Origin: Elysia chlorotica
Lineage: Eukaryota; Mollusca; Gastropoda; Plakobranchidae
Length of the DNA: 64,000 bases
Assembly: GCA_003991915.1 (NCBI GenBank)
Contig: RQTK01000518.1
Location: 83,709-147,708, forward strand
Direction of reading: 5' to 3'
Shown here: positions 44,358-59,072 of the stretch, piece after piece
Numbering within the stretch: the first letter of the stretch is position 1
Layout: every line of letters begins with the position of its first letter
The notes under the pieces: generated by a model
Database searches by the model: none
The model's input: the letters and a program-made list of their open reading frames with translations, nothing else
Told to the model about the DNA's origin: nothing
Position numbers and translations under genes: made by a program

Positions 44358-47120
44358 AAATATATAATTATATATGTTTTGTCTCATGGCATGACAAACA
44401 TAATTTGAAACTGATTTAGATTTTTAAAATGTCTTATATTTTTTTTTTCTAGTTTTGAAGTATTACTTCTTGGCCGACGTACAGAAGCTGATAAAAAAAA
44501 AAGTTTTTGTTTAATTTTTCAAAATTCTTTAAGAATTTCTTAACCTTCCTTATTAGTTTTATGTTCCAACACGATGAAAAGAATCGAGAAATTATAAAGT
44601 TGGCAAAACCACACAATGATATTTTTTTAAAACTAATAATAAAAAACACCTCCATATCTGTATGATAAGACTTACAAACTAAAGATTTATTTGACTGCGC
44701 CATACACAATTTTAAGGTATAAGCGTAAAGAAAATAGACAAGATTCTGCATAAAGAATGGCATTTTGAGGCAGAGACAAACTTATATTTTATCTCTTGTC
44801 ATGTCAATCAACTTTTTGTGTGAATGTGTGACTTTTGTATATGTATACTAAAGGAAAAACAATGGTTACAACTATTTTTGTTTGATTTGTACAGATCTGC
44901 CTTCTTTTGATATTGTTTCTATGTAATTGTTTTCTGTTTGAAAAGATTTTTAGATTCTGCAGTTGTTTTGCATTATTTATTATCATTTTGTGTGTGACAT
45001 TGGATTAAGTTGTAAAAAACAACATTATAGCAGCTGTAATGGGCCTCTCAATTTTTCTTGTATTTGGTGCTTTGCAGACTTACCTTACCTAAAAAAAATT
45101 GATTAACGTTAAAGTTTGTCACAGCTGTTTGAGAACATGATTTTAGTTTGCCTCACAAGCCTCTGCATATTTGGAACTGCTTTGTTTGTGAGGAAACAAA
45201 AATATAGTTTTCTATTCGTGAGATCTGGACTTTTAAAACAACCAATGACCGAAAAGGAGTATACCTGCAGTGCTCTGTCACATCAGGCTGTAGCTCGCCT
45301 GACGGAAGATGTATCACTGGTCCTCCCACTTCCTGCAGTTGGCTATAGCACATTAGCAGGCACTGGAAGCAAACTAATTTTCTGCTTTTCGGTCTGTTTG
45401 AACAGCCATGCGGCAAATATTATGTGTAAGAGTTAATAAATAAATCTTTGTCCAAATACCCACTCCCTCACCAATGTACCTGTACTTGCGATTGATGAAT
45501 TGTAGTGTATGGAATAGTTGGATCATGAAGAACTTGATATGTTATTTTGGAACTTGCTATGAAAGTCAAATCCTTTGCCAGATGATCCTGGCATTTATTT
45601 GACTTATTTTTTTACCTTCATGTGTTTGTGTGTCTACATGAAAGAAGTCTCATTTCAATCTTGCAGCCCCCCTCCCCCCCCCAAATTCTTGTAAAAAGTA
45701 GATGCATTAGTGAATTGCGCATCAGTGTCAGAATTCAGCGCAAGCAATTGAGATTTTCTGAAGCAGGGCAATCATAAATATTAATATTTTTGAATCACCC
45801 AAGCATTTGTCATAACTCGTGAGTATTCAATGCGCCTATGTTTTTTTAACGATTATTATTGTGAAGAGAGTGTATTATGTGACATCATTTTGGTTAATTT
45901 CATCTCATCCTTTTTGTGGGGTGCTCAAGTTGTAAGATCGTAATATTTTTTTTTCTTTGTTTAAAACATGAAGATAAATGCTCTTCCTCAACTATCTCTG
46001 TGATTTAGTTTTGTTCTTCCACTATAAAATGTTTAAAATGGGGAAATAATGTTTCAATATAAAATTATCTCTGCTTAACTATCTGTCCTAAGGGTTTGGT
46101 ATACTGTATTTACATGTCATTTACTCTCACACTACTGTAGGTCAATATTTCATTCTAAGAGAAAAATAATGGCTTCCGGGATTCGTTTTTTTATTGCATG
46201 AATTCCTAATGAGTCACATGCTCTAATACTGTTTCATCCTAAAGTTACTTTGCCCTGAATGTTTGAGGTTTTGTTTTTGAGAGTTATGATTGATTTCATA
46301 CTTGTATGATGTATAATTCTTTGTGTGTGTTTTTTCTTGTGAAAACTGAGAGTTGTGCTTTTCATATAATTCATGAGTAGGTGGGACTAAATGATTTGCT
46401 TAAATAATATTGTTGTCCATTGTTTAAAATAGTCAACTCATTTAACCACTGAGTTGTTTGAGATTGCATTGCAAAACACTTTTAACTCTAGGTGTAGCTT
46501 AAAGTATACACCAAGATAACAGATATAAAGATAACAATCAATTGCTGTTAAGAAAAAAAAAAAAGAAATAAATTGTCTTGAAGTATTTGAGCTATTATTT
46601 AGAATGAACATGCCTTGGTTGTCATTACAATGTCTAGTTGCTATTAACTAAATACTTCACTGATATGGTTTTGTTATTTTATATGCTTTCATAATTTTTT
46701 TCCCCTCATTTTTTTTAATTATGTGATACACATTATTGATATAAAATGATATATATGTCAACTGTCTTAGTAATTCAAGTGTGACTTGATGTTCATGATT
46801 TATCAGCATGACGATATAGTTACTTAAGTATGAATTTAAGTGTAAAGAGAAACTCTACACATATGTTGTACTCTTGTGTCTGACTTGGCATTTAGTTTCA
46901 CCTCTTAGTAATATACTAATACATGTAGTATGTCTGTCCTTGCCCTACACTTCAACATCTGTAAATTTAGCATCAGATTTTCATGCATCAATATGTATGT
47001 ATTTAAAGTATTTTGTTTGCTGATAAAAAAGAAAATTTGACTGGAAATTTTGCCATTTGATACCATGGAATTTGTTTTTTCACTGAAGTTTTGTATGTCG
47101 AATTTCGTGTTTGAATTTCT

Positions 47121-47191
47121 AATAAAATGCTCCTTTCGTAAATTTTCACTTCATTTTTTCACTATTCATTATAGTGTGTGTGTGTGTGTGA
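47121..47191 (+). promoter_or_regulatory. Polyadenylation site: AATAAA plus GT-rich element
   Basis: AATAAA at 47121-47126 is followed about 45 bases later by a pure GT dinucleotide run (47173-47191), the classic arrangement of hexamer and downstream GU-rich element. It most likely ends the TBP-like factor transcript. Confidence 0.6.
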
Positions 47192-49107
<1,916 letters not shown>

Positions 49108-52100
49108 ATGATGCCATTTATAGGACAAGATTGGAGATCGCCCGGAGACCAATGGGTTCGAACTGCTGAGGGATGGGAAAAAATGAGATTATGGCGAGTG
49201 AAAATATTTGAGAGCCTAAACCAGAACGCAGTTGCAAGGTAAATAATTAATTATACAAATTTTGATAAATAGCACTGGACGTGTTTATAATATTCAATAT
49301 TTTGAATTTAGCAGCAATACCGAAGAAGAACTTAGAATTCATGAGATAATTTTGATTGTAGAAATGACATCTCCTTTTCACCTAATTTAGACTCTATTGA
49401 ATTAGTTTCTTCTCAGCCTTAGAGCATTTTGCCTTGAACAAAAATTAAATCCTTCCTAACAGATGAAAAGTAACCATCTCACAACAGTTGAACTGATATC
49501 AAGCATTTGGATAAAAACATAAATATCTATAGATATACAACTAAGGCATTATTCGTTATACAAGCTCATGATCGCATATTCTTTTTTTAATGGGCCTTTC
49601 TTTATTGCTCCAGATTATTACGCTTAGCTGTAGAGGACCAAGACAACCAACAATGCGTTGCCAGCGGCTCACAAGAAGTAGCTAGTCGCCGACAACCGCA
49701 TGTCTTTTTTAATAAAAGAGGAACAAAAGAGGTATGTTTCCTTTGGAAATGAATCCATTTTATTTTTCTCCATCCTCTTTGCTTCAATGCAAATAATTCT
49801 AAATATTAGTTATTACTGAATATTTTACCATGTTGTAGCACCCACAGCAAATTCACTTTGGACATTTTTTTAAATTTTGAAAATTAATAAGCCTGTGCCT
49901 ATCATAAAAATTTTACTGCACGCAGGCTGAGGGGCCCATCACGCTTTGGCCCGTTTGGTCCCGACCAGACCACAGGCCGAGTGAATAGGCCTGCGCGACT
50001 GGCACCCTTGCGCGGGGCAATGTGTGCACACACTGCACGAGGCTTGAAATAACGGGCCACGGATTGCTTTGGGCCTCGGTGTGCGCGCTTCCACTTGTGT
50101 TGGTTAGCTAGAACATCCGGTATTTATAAAAAAAATCTTCGTCCCCTAAACTACTGCACAATGACAAAGATTACATAGTTCTGTAAATAAGTAAAGTACA
50201 TGATTGAGAGTGTTATAGATTAATTAAGATTGTACAAAAACTACACCACAGCATATTGTTTCATCTAGTAGTATGTCATTGTGCAAACTTTGGAAAGAAT
50301 CTAAGTAGAATCGGGCACCCTTCACATTAAAAAAAATGGAGCGAAAATCCCTTTGCATCGACCCGGCCCGTTCACTGTGATCAGAGTGCAGTACGGTGCA
50401 GCCCAGACAGCGCACAGACTGAGTCAGCTCGATCAGTGTCAGACACAGTTAGAAAAGTACTGTACAACAATGCAAAAATCAAATCCCACATCCTTGAGAA
50501 AAGAAATTGCTCTGCTCTTTTGTTGTCAATTAAGAAATAGAAAGGAATAGAAAGCTAACTGAATCGAATTGTCCGCCAAAATACAAGCGAAAATGAGCGA
50601 CTGATCAGCCCGTTACGGACCCTCTGGGACAGCCTGTATCTGTGATCACATTACTATGATCGGGCTGGGCTTTATCACAGGCTTAGAAATTAATGTTGTT
50701 TCAAATTTCATTTCTGATAAGCCACACTACTTGTGTTATTAATCTTATGTCAACAAACTGTCATTTGTGGCCACCTGACCTGACTGAGGCTTAGCAACAA
50801 ATCTGGCTGCAGCCACTGTTATGATAAAATTAAATACAGGTGGTATGGTAAACATCTCTGGTTGCGGTTGCTATCCTCTAGCTTTTTTCCACACTTGCAC
50901 TAAATATTCTTGAGATGTTGTCATGTACCATGGACAGTCGCCAAACTTGACTTTTAAAAAATAAAGTTTCAACAAATGTTGGGTCTGTAAACTGCAGTTT
51001 CTGTAAACTTTGCGGCTGCAATCGGACAACAGACCCTGATATTTATTTCTTTAATTAAATATAAGTAAACAAAAAATTGATGAGTTTTATGGCATACTTT
51101 TTCTCAAAATGGCTAAACCCCTATCCTGCATTTGAATCAGGTACTAAATTGTCAATGATTAGTAACTACATGACCAGCGGATTTTTTTTTCGGTAAGTTT
51201 TTTAAACTATTGTTTTCTTTATGTTCAAATCTGTTTTTACCTATTTTATTTTTGGAGCAGAAGCTCTACTTTATAAATTTTTTCCATAGATAGTTCAGCG
51301 CTCAACGTGAAGATTTTAACTCTTTCATACGACATTTTTCCAGTCTTATTTTAGTTTCTTTTTTTGTATCAGGCTACAGAAACAAGTACAGTTACATAGC
51401 TTGTTAGTCAACTTAAGTTTGTCTAAAATTTCAAACAGAATTTGGAACTGACATCTTTAAGCGAGACTATGGTGAGGTTGGATATTGCAGGTGCAGCAAG
51501 AGATCTCCAGCGGGCAAATTATGTCATCAAGGTAATCCCCATACAAAAAAAAAAAAATAGTGCAAATGTGCAAGTCTATAATTATTGAAGAATCAATAAG
51601 AAAGCAAATAAAAAAAAGAAATGAAAACATTTTGTTTTAAAATATCCCTGGTATGCTGATTCAACAGATAGTGTAAGTTTTATGCTATGGAGTAAAACAA
51701 AATAATGTTCTATGACTTTGCCAAATGGATTATGAAATTTGCGCTTAAACGATTGTAACATTTTTTATCAATCATTCTCTTTTGTACACTGCAGTTGATG
51801 GCATTAGTGTTTGAAGAAAAACTGCCCTCTCTGAGTGGAACTTCTCAGAAACTTATCTTCAATATTCTTGAGTCATTAGTTAATGAAGGTAAGAATTTCA
51901 GAGGAGAATATTTTTGCACAGATATTGGCACAACTCTATTCATTATCCATTTCATTCCATTTTCAAAGAATTTTTTTTAAATAATTATACTGTTTTCCCC
52001 TCAATTGCCTATGCTTTTGAGATATATAACTGATTTTTGTGGAAAACATTGTTTTTATGACAAATGCTCATTTGGCTGTAGAGCTAAAGGTATATTATCA

Positions 52101-55100
52101 TTTACTCTTTTAGCTGATAGGCCTGCACGACATAAAGGGTGCATCCTTGCCCCAACTGGGATAACAGTATTATTAATCTGTCAATTTAATGCCAATATTG
52201 TCAGTCTTGCTTAAAGCGCATGGAAAAAGTGTACAGTTTTAAAAGATAAAGGGGCGCTGTGTTCAATTTCAGTAGAAAGATTTTTTTAAAGTAGATATGG
52301 GAGAAAAGTATGCCTCTAATAAAAATCTCGGGCACAAGTTTCTAAGAACAATATAGAATAGAAAGGTGTAAACTGCTTTTTTTCAGTTTACACATTGCTG
52401 TACACCAGATACTGTTACAATTAACAATCCGCTCATATTTTTTTGTTCACTAAAAGTAAATGATAAATAAAATCTAAATACAAATGTAGTCTAATAAGAA
52501 TAAATTTAAGGTGGAAAGTTTATACACACACAAAAATACTCGTAAATCACACTTTTCCTCAACAGCCTTGACAAGTGAATTAAATATAGCTGTGACTAAA
52601 GACTTATTGGAGTGTGCAAGAGCGTCTCTGAATGAGGGAAAACATCACCATATTGGAAGCCCAGCCTTATGGGACAGACACACAGAGACTGTTAACAGGC
52701 TCACTGCAAGGATGGCTGATTACCAAATGAAAGAGGTGCTCTTCTACGCATTGTCTAATATTTCACCAAAATATTTTCGAAATAAGTTAAATGAAGGCTT
52801 GACTTAGGTTAGCTAAGCATTTTTAACTAGCTGAAAATGAAATTACTGTTTTATAAATTATTTTGAAATTGAATTGAAGAAGGAGGAATGAAATGCATTA
52901 CTTAGTTGCTGAGGTAAGGCTATAAAAAACTAAGACAGACCATATGATAGCTAGGGCTGAATTTCAATGCACAATCTTCATAATAGCTGATTAAACCTGA
53001 CAACTACACTCTAAATAATAATATTGAATAATTATTAGTGCGAAAATTTTGAAGTTTACATTGACAGTACATTAGTGCACAACTATAGCAGCACTCACTA
53101 CAGTGGGACCATTGCTATAACGGGATATTTCAATTTTATAGGTGTTATTGTAATATGTTAGGCCAAGTTTGTTTCAGACTCTGAGTAATTGTGCACAAAC
53201 AACAAAAAAGATAGCAACAACCCCCCTCCCCTAAAAACTCAATGAACTAAAGACAGAAGGCATATGAGTCTATAGATTAATTTCAATGTTTAAAAAGGAA
53301 GGCAATAAAGGTTAAATTATTGGCTTTTAGGTAATGTTTTTCTTGGCATGACTAGCAGGAGCTTGCTTACATGGGGATTTTTCTTCTGGAACCAAAAGTC
53401 CTGCTCTTGTCATGTTTTACTGTATCATTATGGCTAGTAAATAAGGTCAAATCTGTGTTAAAACGGAAAGGGTGTACAGTTTTGTTAATTTATGTGATAA
53501 AAACCTTTAATATGTTCGCATTAACAGTTTCCATGAAAAGCGTTCATATAGGGAGATGTTTTAATGAAGGTGAATGCTTGTACATGTATTGAAAAAAAAT
53601 GCTTTAATAATCTGATTAAGGGGTAAAATTTAAAAAAAAAGCGTGTATTGAAAAAAAAAAGGAGTCAGTTAGTTTTTGAGGATCCATACAATTTTTTAAA
53701 TAAATCGCTGGTGGCTTGTCGGGCTAAGTAAAACCAAAATTAATTTCTTAGGGACCATCTATATTGAGCCATAGAGCAAGAGAGCCATTGTCGGAGCTCA
53801 CCACACAAGATGGTTAAGAACAGGAATGAGACTAAATTACATTTTGGGTAAAAACATGCCAAGGACAATGTTTTCAATTGTAAAGAAGAATTCTGTGAAA
53901 CCAAATTATATGATTCTCATACTTCATGAAGCAAGCAAACGAATTGCAGTGACAGAATGATAAAGTTGTGAAATTTGAAGTATAAATAATAAGTGTGTTT
54001 CAATACAAAGTCAGCACAGTCCAAATGCTGTCCCATCGTGGCAAGTAAATGTTCATAGCTGCCAACCAGTATGTATTTGGGCTTCTGAGTACGTCTGTCT
54101 CTATTAGTGCTCAAATTAGTGTATGGCAGGATTACATTGGACATAAAAATATATCTTTGGTTGACAGCTCATAGCTTGTAGCCATTTTTGGCAATCCATC
54201 AAAGGTTTTAAAATTTTGCTGAAGAAGTCTGATCTTATTCATTCGTACATAGATCTATCGATTAGAGATCGTTTTCTCGTGGCTCTTTTTGATGAATGCC
54301 ATTAAGACTGACAACATGCTTCCACTGCCGATGATCTGTCCATCCTGTGGCCACCCGTGTGGTTATGGGGCTCTCGCTAGGAGGGGAGACAAGAATGATA
54401 ACCACTGCCTACCCGAAACACGAAACAGTAAGGACAGCTATGGACAGGCCCATTCTCTTTATCTTCCTATGTCCTCTGTCCCGCTTTCTTTTCTACTCCT
54501 ATCCCCCTATCTATTCTTTGCTCTCACCTCTTCTACTTCTGACCCCCTTGTTCTCCGTGAGGTGCGTCCCGTAAGGGTGGAGACATGGACCCTGGTGATT
54601 TAAGTGAATCAGTCTGCGGGCTGTTATTTACCAACACATCAATTTGGTGCTCTCCTTCATCCAAGACGGGTAAGTGGTGTGGCCCACACTGCTCAGTCAG
54701 CTGGTCAATTCTATCATTCCCTCTATGTTAAAAGTATAACCCAGGGTAGCCCTGACACTGGATATCTGCGCAGTGTCCCCTTGTTGGGCTCAAGGACGGA
54801 TGGGGAGCCCCGGAGTAGAACTTCTTTTCTTCTTTTATGGAACCATTATCTATTCAAACCACCCCAACTCCCAACTTGTTTAAGCCTTCTTCAGATGGAA
54901 CAGAGGTGTGCCATCTGGATCAAGTAAACGAAAGGCAGAGGATGTCTAACCCTTTTGGGCTCCACTGCAAAAACCATCTGGTCACCACTCTTGGTGATCA
55001 GAGATTCAGATAAGAAGGTAGCAAAACTCAGTTTTATTATTTCTACTAGCAAAGCACTGAGTGGACCTGCAGGTGAAGCCAAGAGCGTCACAAAGCTCTG

Positions 55101-58100
55101 TTTTGGTGAACTCTTGGTAAAGTGCTATAGCAAAGCACAATCAAAGCGTCTCGGCAAGGTTGACACTTTTGTCAACATCCCTGTAACTGTTAAGGCTCAT
55201 CACAGCACATTTTGGTCACAGGACAGGAGTGTCTCAGGCTAGAAGATGAGACCAGGTGTCCAGCCTGGACATTCTCATCTTACTCACACCTTCCTACTGT
55301 CATACTTGCCACTGTTGATCATCTATAAGTCACATTCTGGTTGACTGTTCGCTTTTTTACCGGAAAAGAAATCTGTACCTGACTACTAAGTCACTAGAGG
55401 GCATATTTACTTATGTAAGTTCTCAGTGCCTGCTGAGGTATCTGATGTGAATTATAAAATTTAACTTTGATAATCCTACACATGGGTGTTTTTTAAAGTG
55501 CTGTACATACCCTTTACTTCTACCCAACCTTGTTATGCTTTTACCACTCAGAGAGACAAAGAAGTCACTGATGCTACTAGTAATATAATAATATATTAAC
55601 TGTCGTAGGACATCATGGGCACAAAATAGCTGTTACCGTGCTGACGTGCCGTAAAAACAAACTCTCTCACCCCCCAACAAAATACAATCCAGATTTTCCT
55701 GCTTTTCTCAGCATCAAGACTTCATCTTATTGCCAATGTCCTGCTCTGGTCATCACCAGTATGCTGTTACCTTTGAGTTTTTTCAACCTTTTGATAACTG
55801 CCATAAATTTGCCTATTGTTACTACTAGCACCATATTCAGTTTTCTGTTATCAAACATTACCAAGTAAATCAACCATCTTGTTTTATAGTTCACTTTTCA
55901 CTTTGTCTACTTCAAACTTACCAAAGGAAAATTTAAAGTTTTCCGTTGTCATCTGCGACTACCCATATCAGCAACTTGATCGACTCTCCTCTCCTCTCTT
56001 TAGCACCACCATGTTACTTTCTTCTATCAAATGATCTAACTCTTAGTCAGCGTTGTCTCCAGTCTTGACTTGACTAAAAGAGCTCACACCAACTGTTTCT
56101 TGTTCTTAATTTATTTTTCTCTGCCACTTGTATCTGCTGCCAGAATTGCCCTTTATACATTCAGATCTTGTCACTTTGATTTGGTTTGAAGGCATATGCT
56201 ATACATTCAGATCAACATAATGGTTTTTAATTTGATATACAGTATATTATATTGGTTTCCTTAGTATACATAGAATTTCTTTACTAATGTTTATTGCGCT
56301 GTATTTATAATAAGGTACATTGTAATGCTTTTAAATAAGCTCAAAATAGTAGAAAGTGTGTAAACTTAAAAAAAAATAGTTATTTTAAAATAGGAAAGCT
56401 ACATTCCATCCTGCATTTGCAGAAATTTACCTAAAAATTTGGAAAATGTATCAATTGCACAGCTCAGGAGAATCATAGGGTATGCAGAAACTAGGCAGAA
56501 AAAAAAGAGAAGGGTATTAGGGAGGCGCTTCATTATGTTGGCACCATAGTAAAGAGAATATTGCACACCAAAACCCCCCACAAATTGGTGTGAAAGAAGA
56601 AAACTGACTATCTATAGAGGCCTTGAGTCCTGGAAAAAATTCCTGGAAAGTCTTGGAATGTTGTTCTTGACAAGGTGTGGGAACCCTGAATATGCTATAA
56701 ATTCACATGGAGTGGGCTTGATAATGCAATGTAACTAACAAAAAGATTGTTCTTTTAATCTTACAATACCTTTTGTAATAACCAAAATTAAAATAGAATA
56801 AACAAACCATAAATTTGCTCTTATATCACAAAATTCAAAGGCACATATTTTAAAACAACTTAGAATGACTTTGTAAAAGCCAGAAGAGCAACCTTCAAGA
56901 GCTTTTTTGAGTGTGTTTTCTTGTTTTTTTTACATTATCTGCAAACAAAATCTGAAGCTGATTATTGTTTTTTTCACTGGGTTAGTTTTGCACCTTAGTG
57001 AGATTAGGAGACAGCAGTAAGGAAAACTACCAAAGGAATCATCATCATATGTGAATAAGCTAAAAATAAAAACCACCAGACCCTCCGATCAAAATGCCAA
57101 GAGTCTACCCAAATAACTTGATGTCTCACTCTGCCATCACACTAAAAGCTACTATATATGTATTCTAAAAGAAGTTTCCGTACCCATAACACTTCCTTTC
57201 AATATAAGGCTCTTGTAATAATTTCATGTCTTTTCTTTTATCCCAACTTTAGAGAGATGTAGATGGAGGTATCACACTTTCTGACTTGCCGTCTGAATGC
57301 TTGAGGGAAATATTTTTACAGATTGCTGATCACAAGGATGTCATGCGGGCAGGGCAGACAAGCACAACACTCAATGAGGTAGTTACAAGAGATAAATTAA
57401 ACAAAACCATTATTGTTTTATTTATCTTATGTGTTTACTTTATGCATAAGTAATGAGAAACTTTCCCATTGGTTAATGTTGTTGCCCCAAGAATATAATA
57501 TTACACTAAAAAAAGGGAGTCTCACATTCTCATATGTCCTACATAGCATGTGATACAAGTAAGGTTTTAATTTTAAATATGTAATCACATTTCCCAATGA
57601 AGGTCACAGAAGAGACGACTCTGTGGAAAAAACTCTGCCTGCATCACTTCAGCAATATTCAAATTATGACTTTCTTGCTGCCATCTCGCACTCAGGCAAA
57701 CGAAACAGTGGATTGGAAACATATTTACCGAAGGTGTTACAAGTAAGGCATTTTTAAAAAATAAATATAATCTATGTACTTTTATGTTAAATGAAAAAAA
57801 AGATGAGATTTAGCCAAATCCATGACAAGTGACCAATGCAGGGCTTTAAAAACCTGTTAGAAGGTTACTTGTTTTTTGAAACGCTTATGTTCCTAACTGT
57901 TAGTCAGTAAATTTTTATCTATAGCCTCATAGCCTGACAGCGGCCAAACACTGGATACGAGTGGACCTGGGCCCGTATGCAAGTTTTATACAGGTTTCTG
58001 CAGCGCTTGAAACTTCAATTTTATCTTCAAAATTCACTGAGGTCCTTTAATATAGGGAACAAACAAAAGTTTGAAGGGTCTAAATGGAATTAAAAGGCAG

Positions 58101-58987
58101 AATGAGGTAATATGTCAGGCTTTTGTGAACATTTTATGATAATTGAACAATTCCGTCATAGAAAGGGCAATTTATTTTTGATCAACCAGCGTAAATGTAA
58201 TGAAGGTATAATATATTTTTTTAGAACTGTTGTAATGTCCTGAGACTTGGATTGATTTAGCCCCAATCAAAGTTGCGTGGATCTGACTATTCTAAATAAA
58301 GTTTCAACAAATGTTATGTCCATTTAGCCTCTTTGCATTTAAAACACCTGTAGTTTCTTTCCTTTAAAACATTGTAATAAATATTGATCATAAATTGGCT
58401 TAAAAGATGAGAAACGGGCTCTTTACTTAAAGTTTAAAAAAGTGAAAATAATTATTGCCATAGTACAGATATAATATATGTACTAAGACAAGAAATTTAA
58501 TTATTTTGCTGTACTGCATAGCTTCCCTGAATCCTGAAAACAGAGAATTCTTTCATAATATTAATTGCATTACTTTAAGCAGTTACGGGATTTTTTTGAA
58601 TATGTATAGTGCAGACAAAAAGATGTAAAATACTTTACACAGCATACATGTAGGATTGCTATTGTTTTCTGTGCAGCTAAAATATTATTTATGATGTGCC
58701 CTTACCTGCTCTCCAGACGTTTTGGCAAAAAGGAAAGCTATGCTGACATGTTAGCCATCTGCACCCATTGTTCTAGCATTCACTGGATGGTGAGTTGTCT
58801 TTGTAAGAAAACAAAATGCAAGTGTTGCTCAGAGTGAAAAAAAAAAGCAACTTGTAGGTCAGTTTTAGACTATCCGTGCAAAAGCAATTTAGACCAATTT
58901 TTAGGTAATGTGTTAAACAGGCATTTGTTTTGGCGTGCTGCATGTTTTGAAAAAGGCATAGTAGTAGTTAGTAGTAATAGTAGTAGC

Positions 58988-59072
<85 letters not shown>

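Larger units (their letters stand above)
42836..47145 (+). other. Probable long 3' UTR of the TBP-like factor gene
   Basis: No other supported coding region lies between the stop and a strong polyadenylation site (AATAAA at 47121-47126 followed by a GT repeat). It contains the second copy of a two-copy repeat (43756-43895) and a diverged MITE (44108-44357). An earlier signal could end the transcript sooner. Open frames near 45116-45436 are not supported on either strand. Confidence 0.45.

Noticed and set aside
45116-45436. Overlapping open frames on both strands near 45.1-45.4 kb
   Set aside because: Neither translation shows a recognisable domain and no splice context supports an exon. Most likely part of the 3' UTR or an unclassified repeat.
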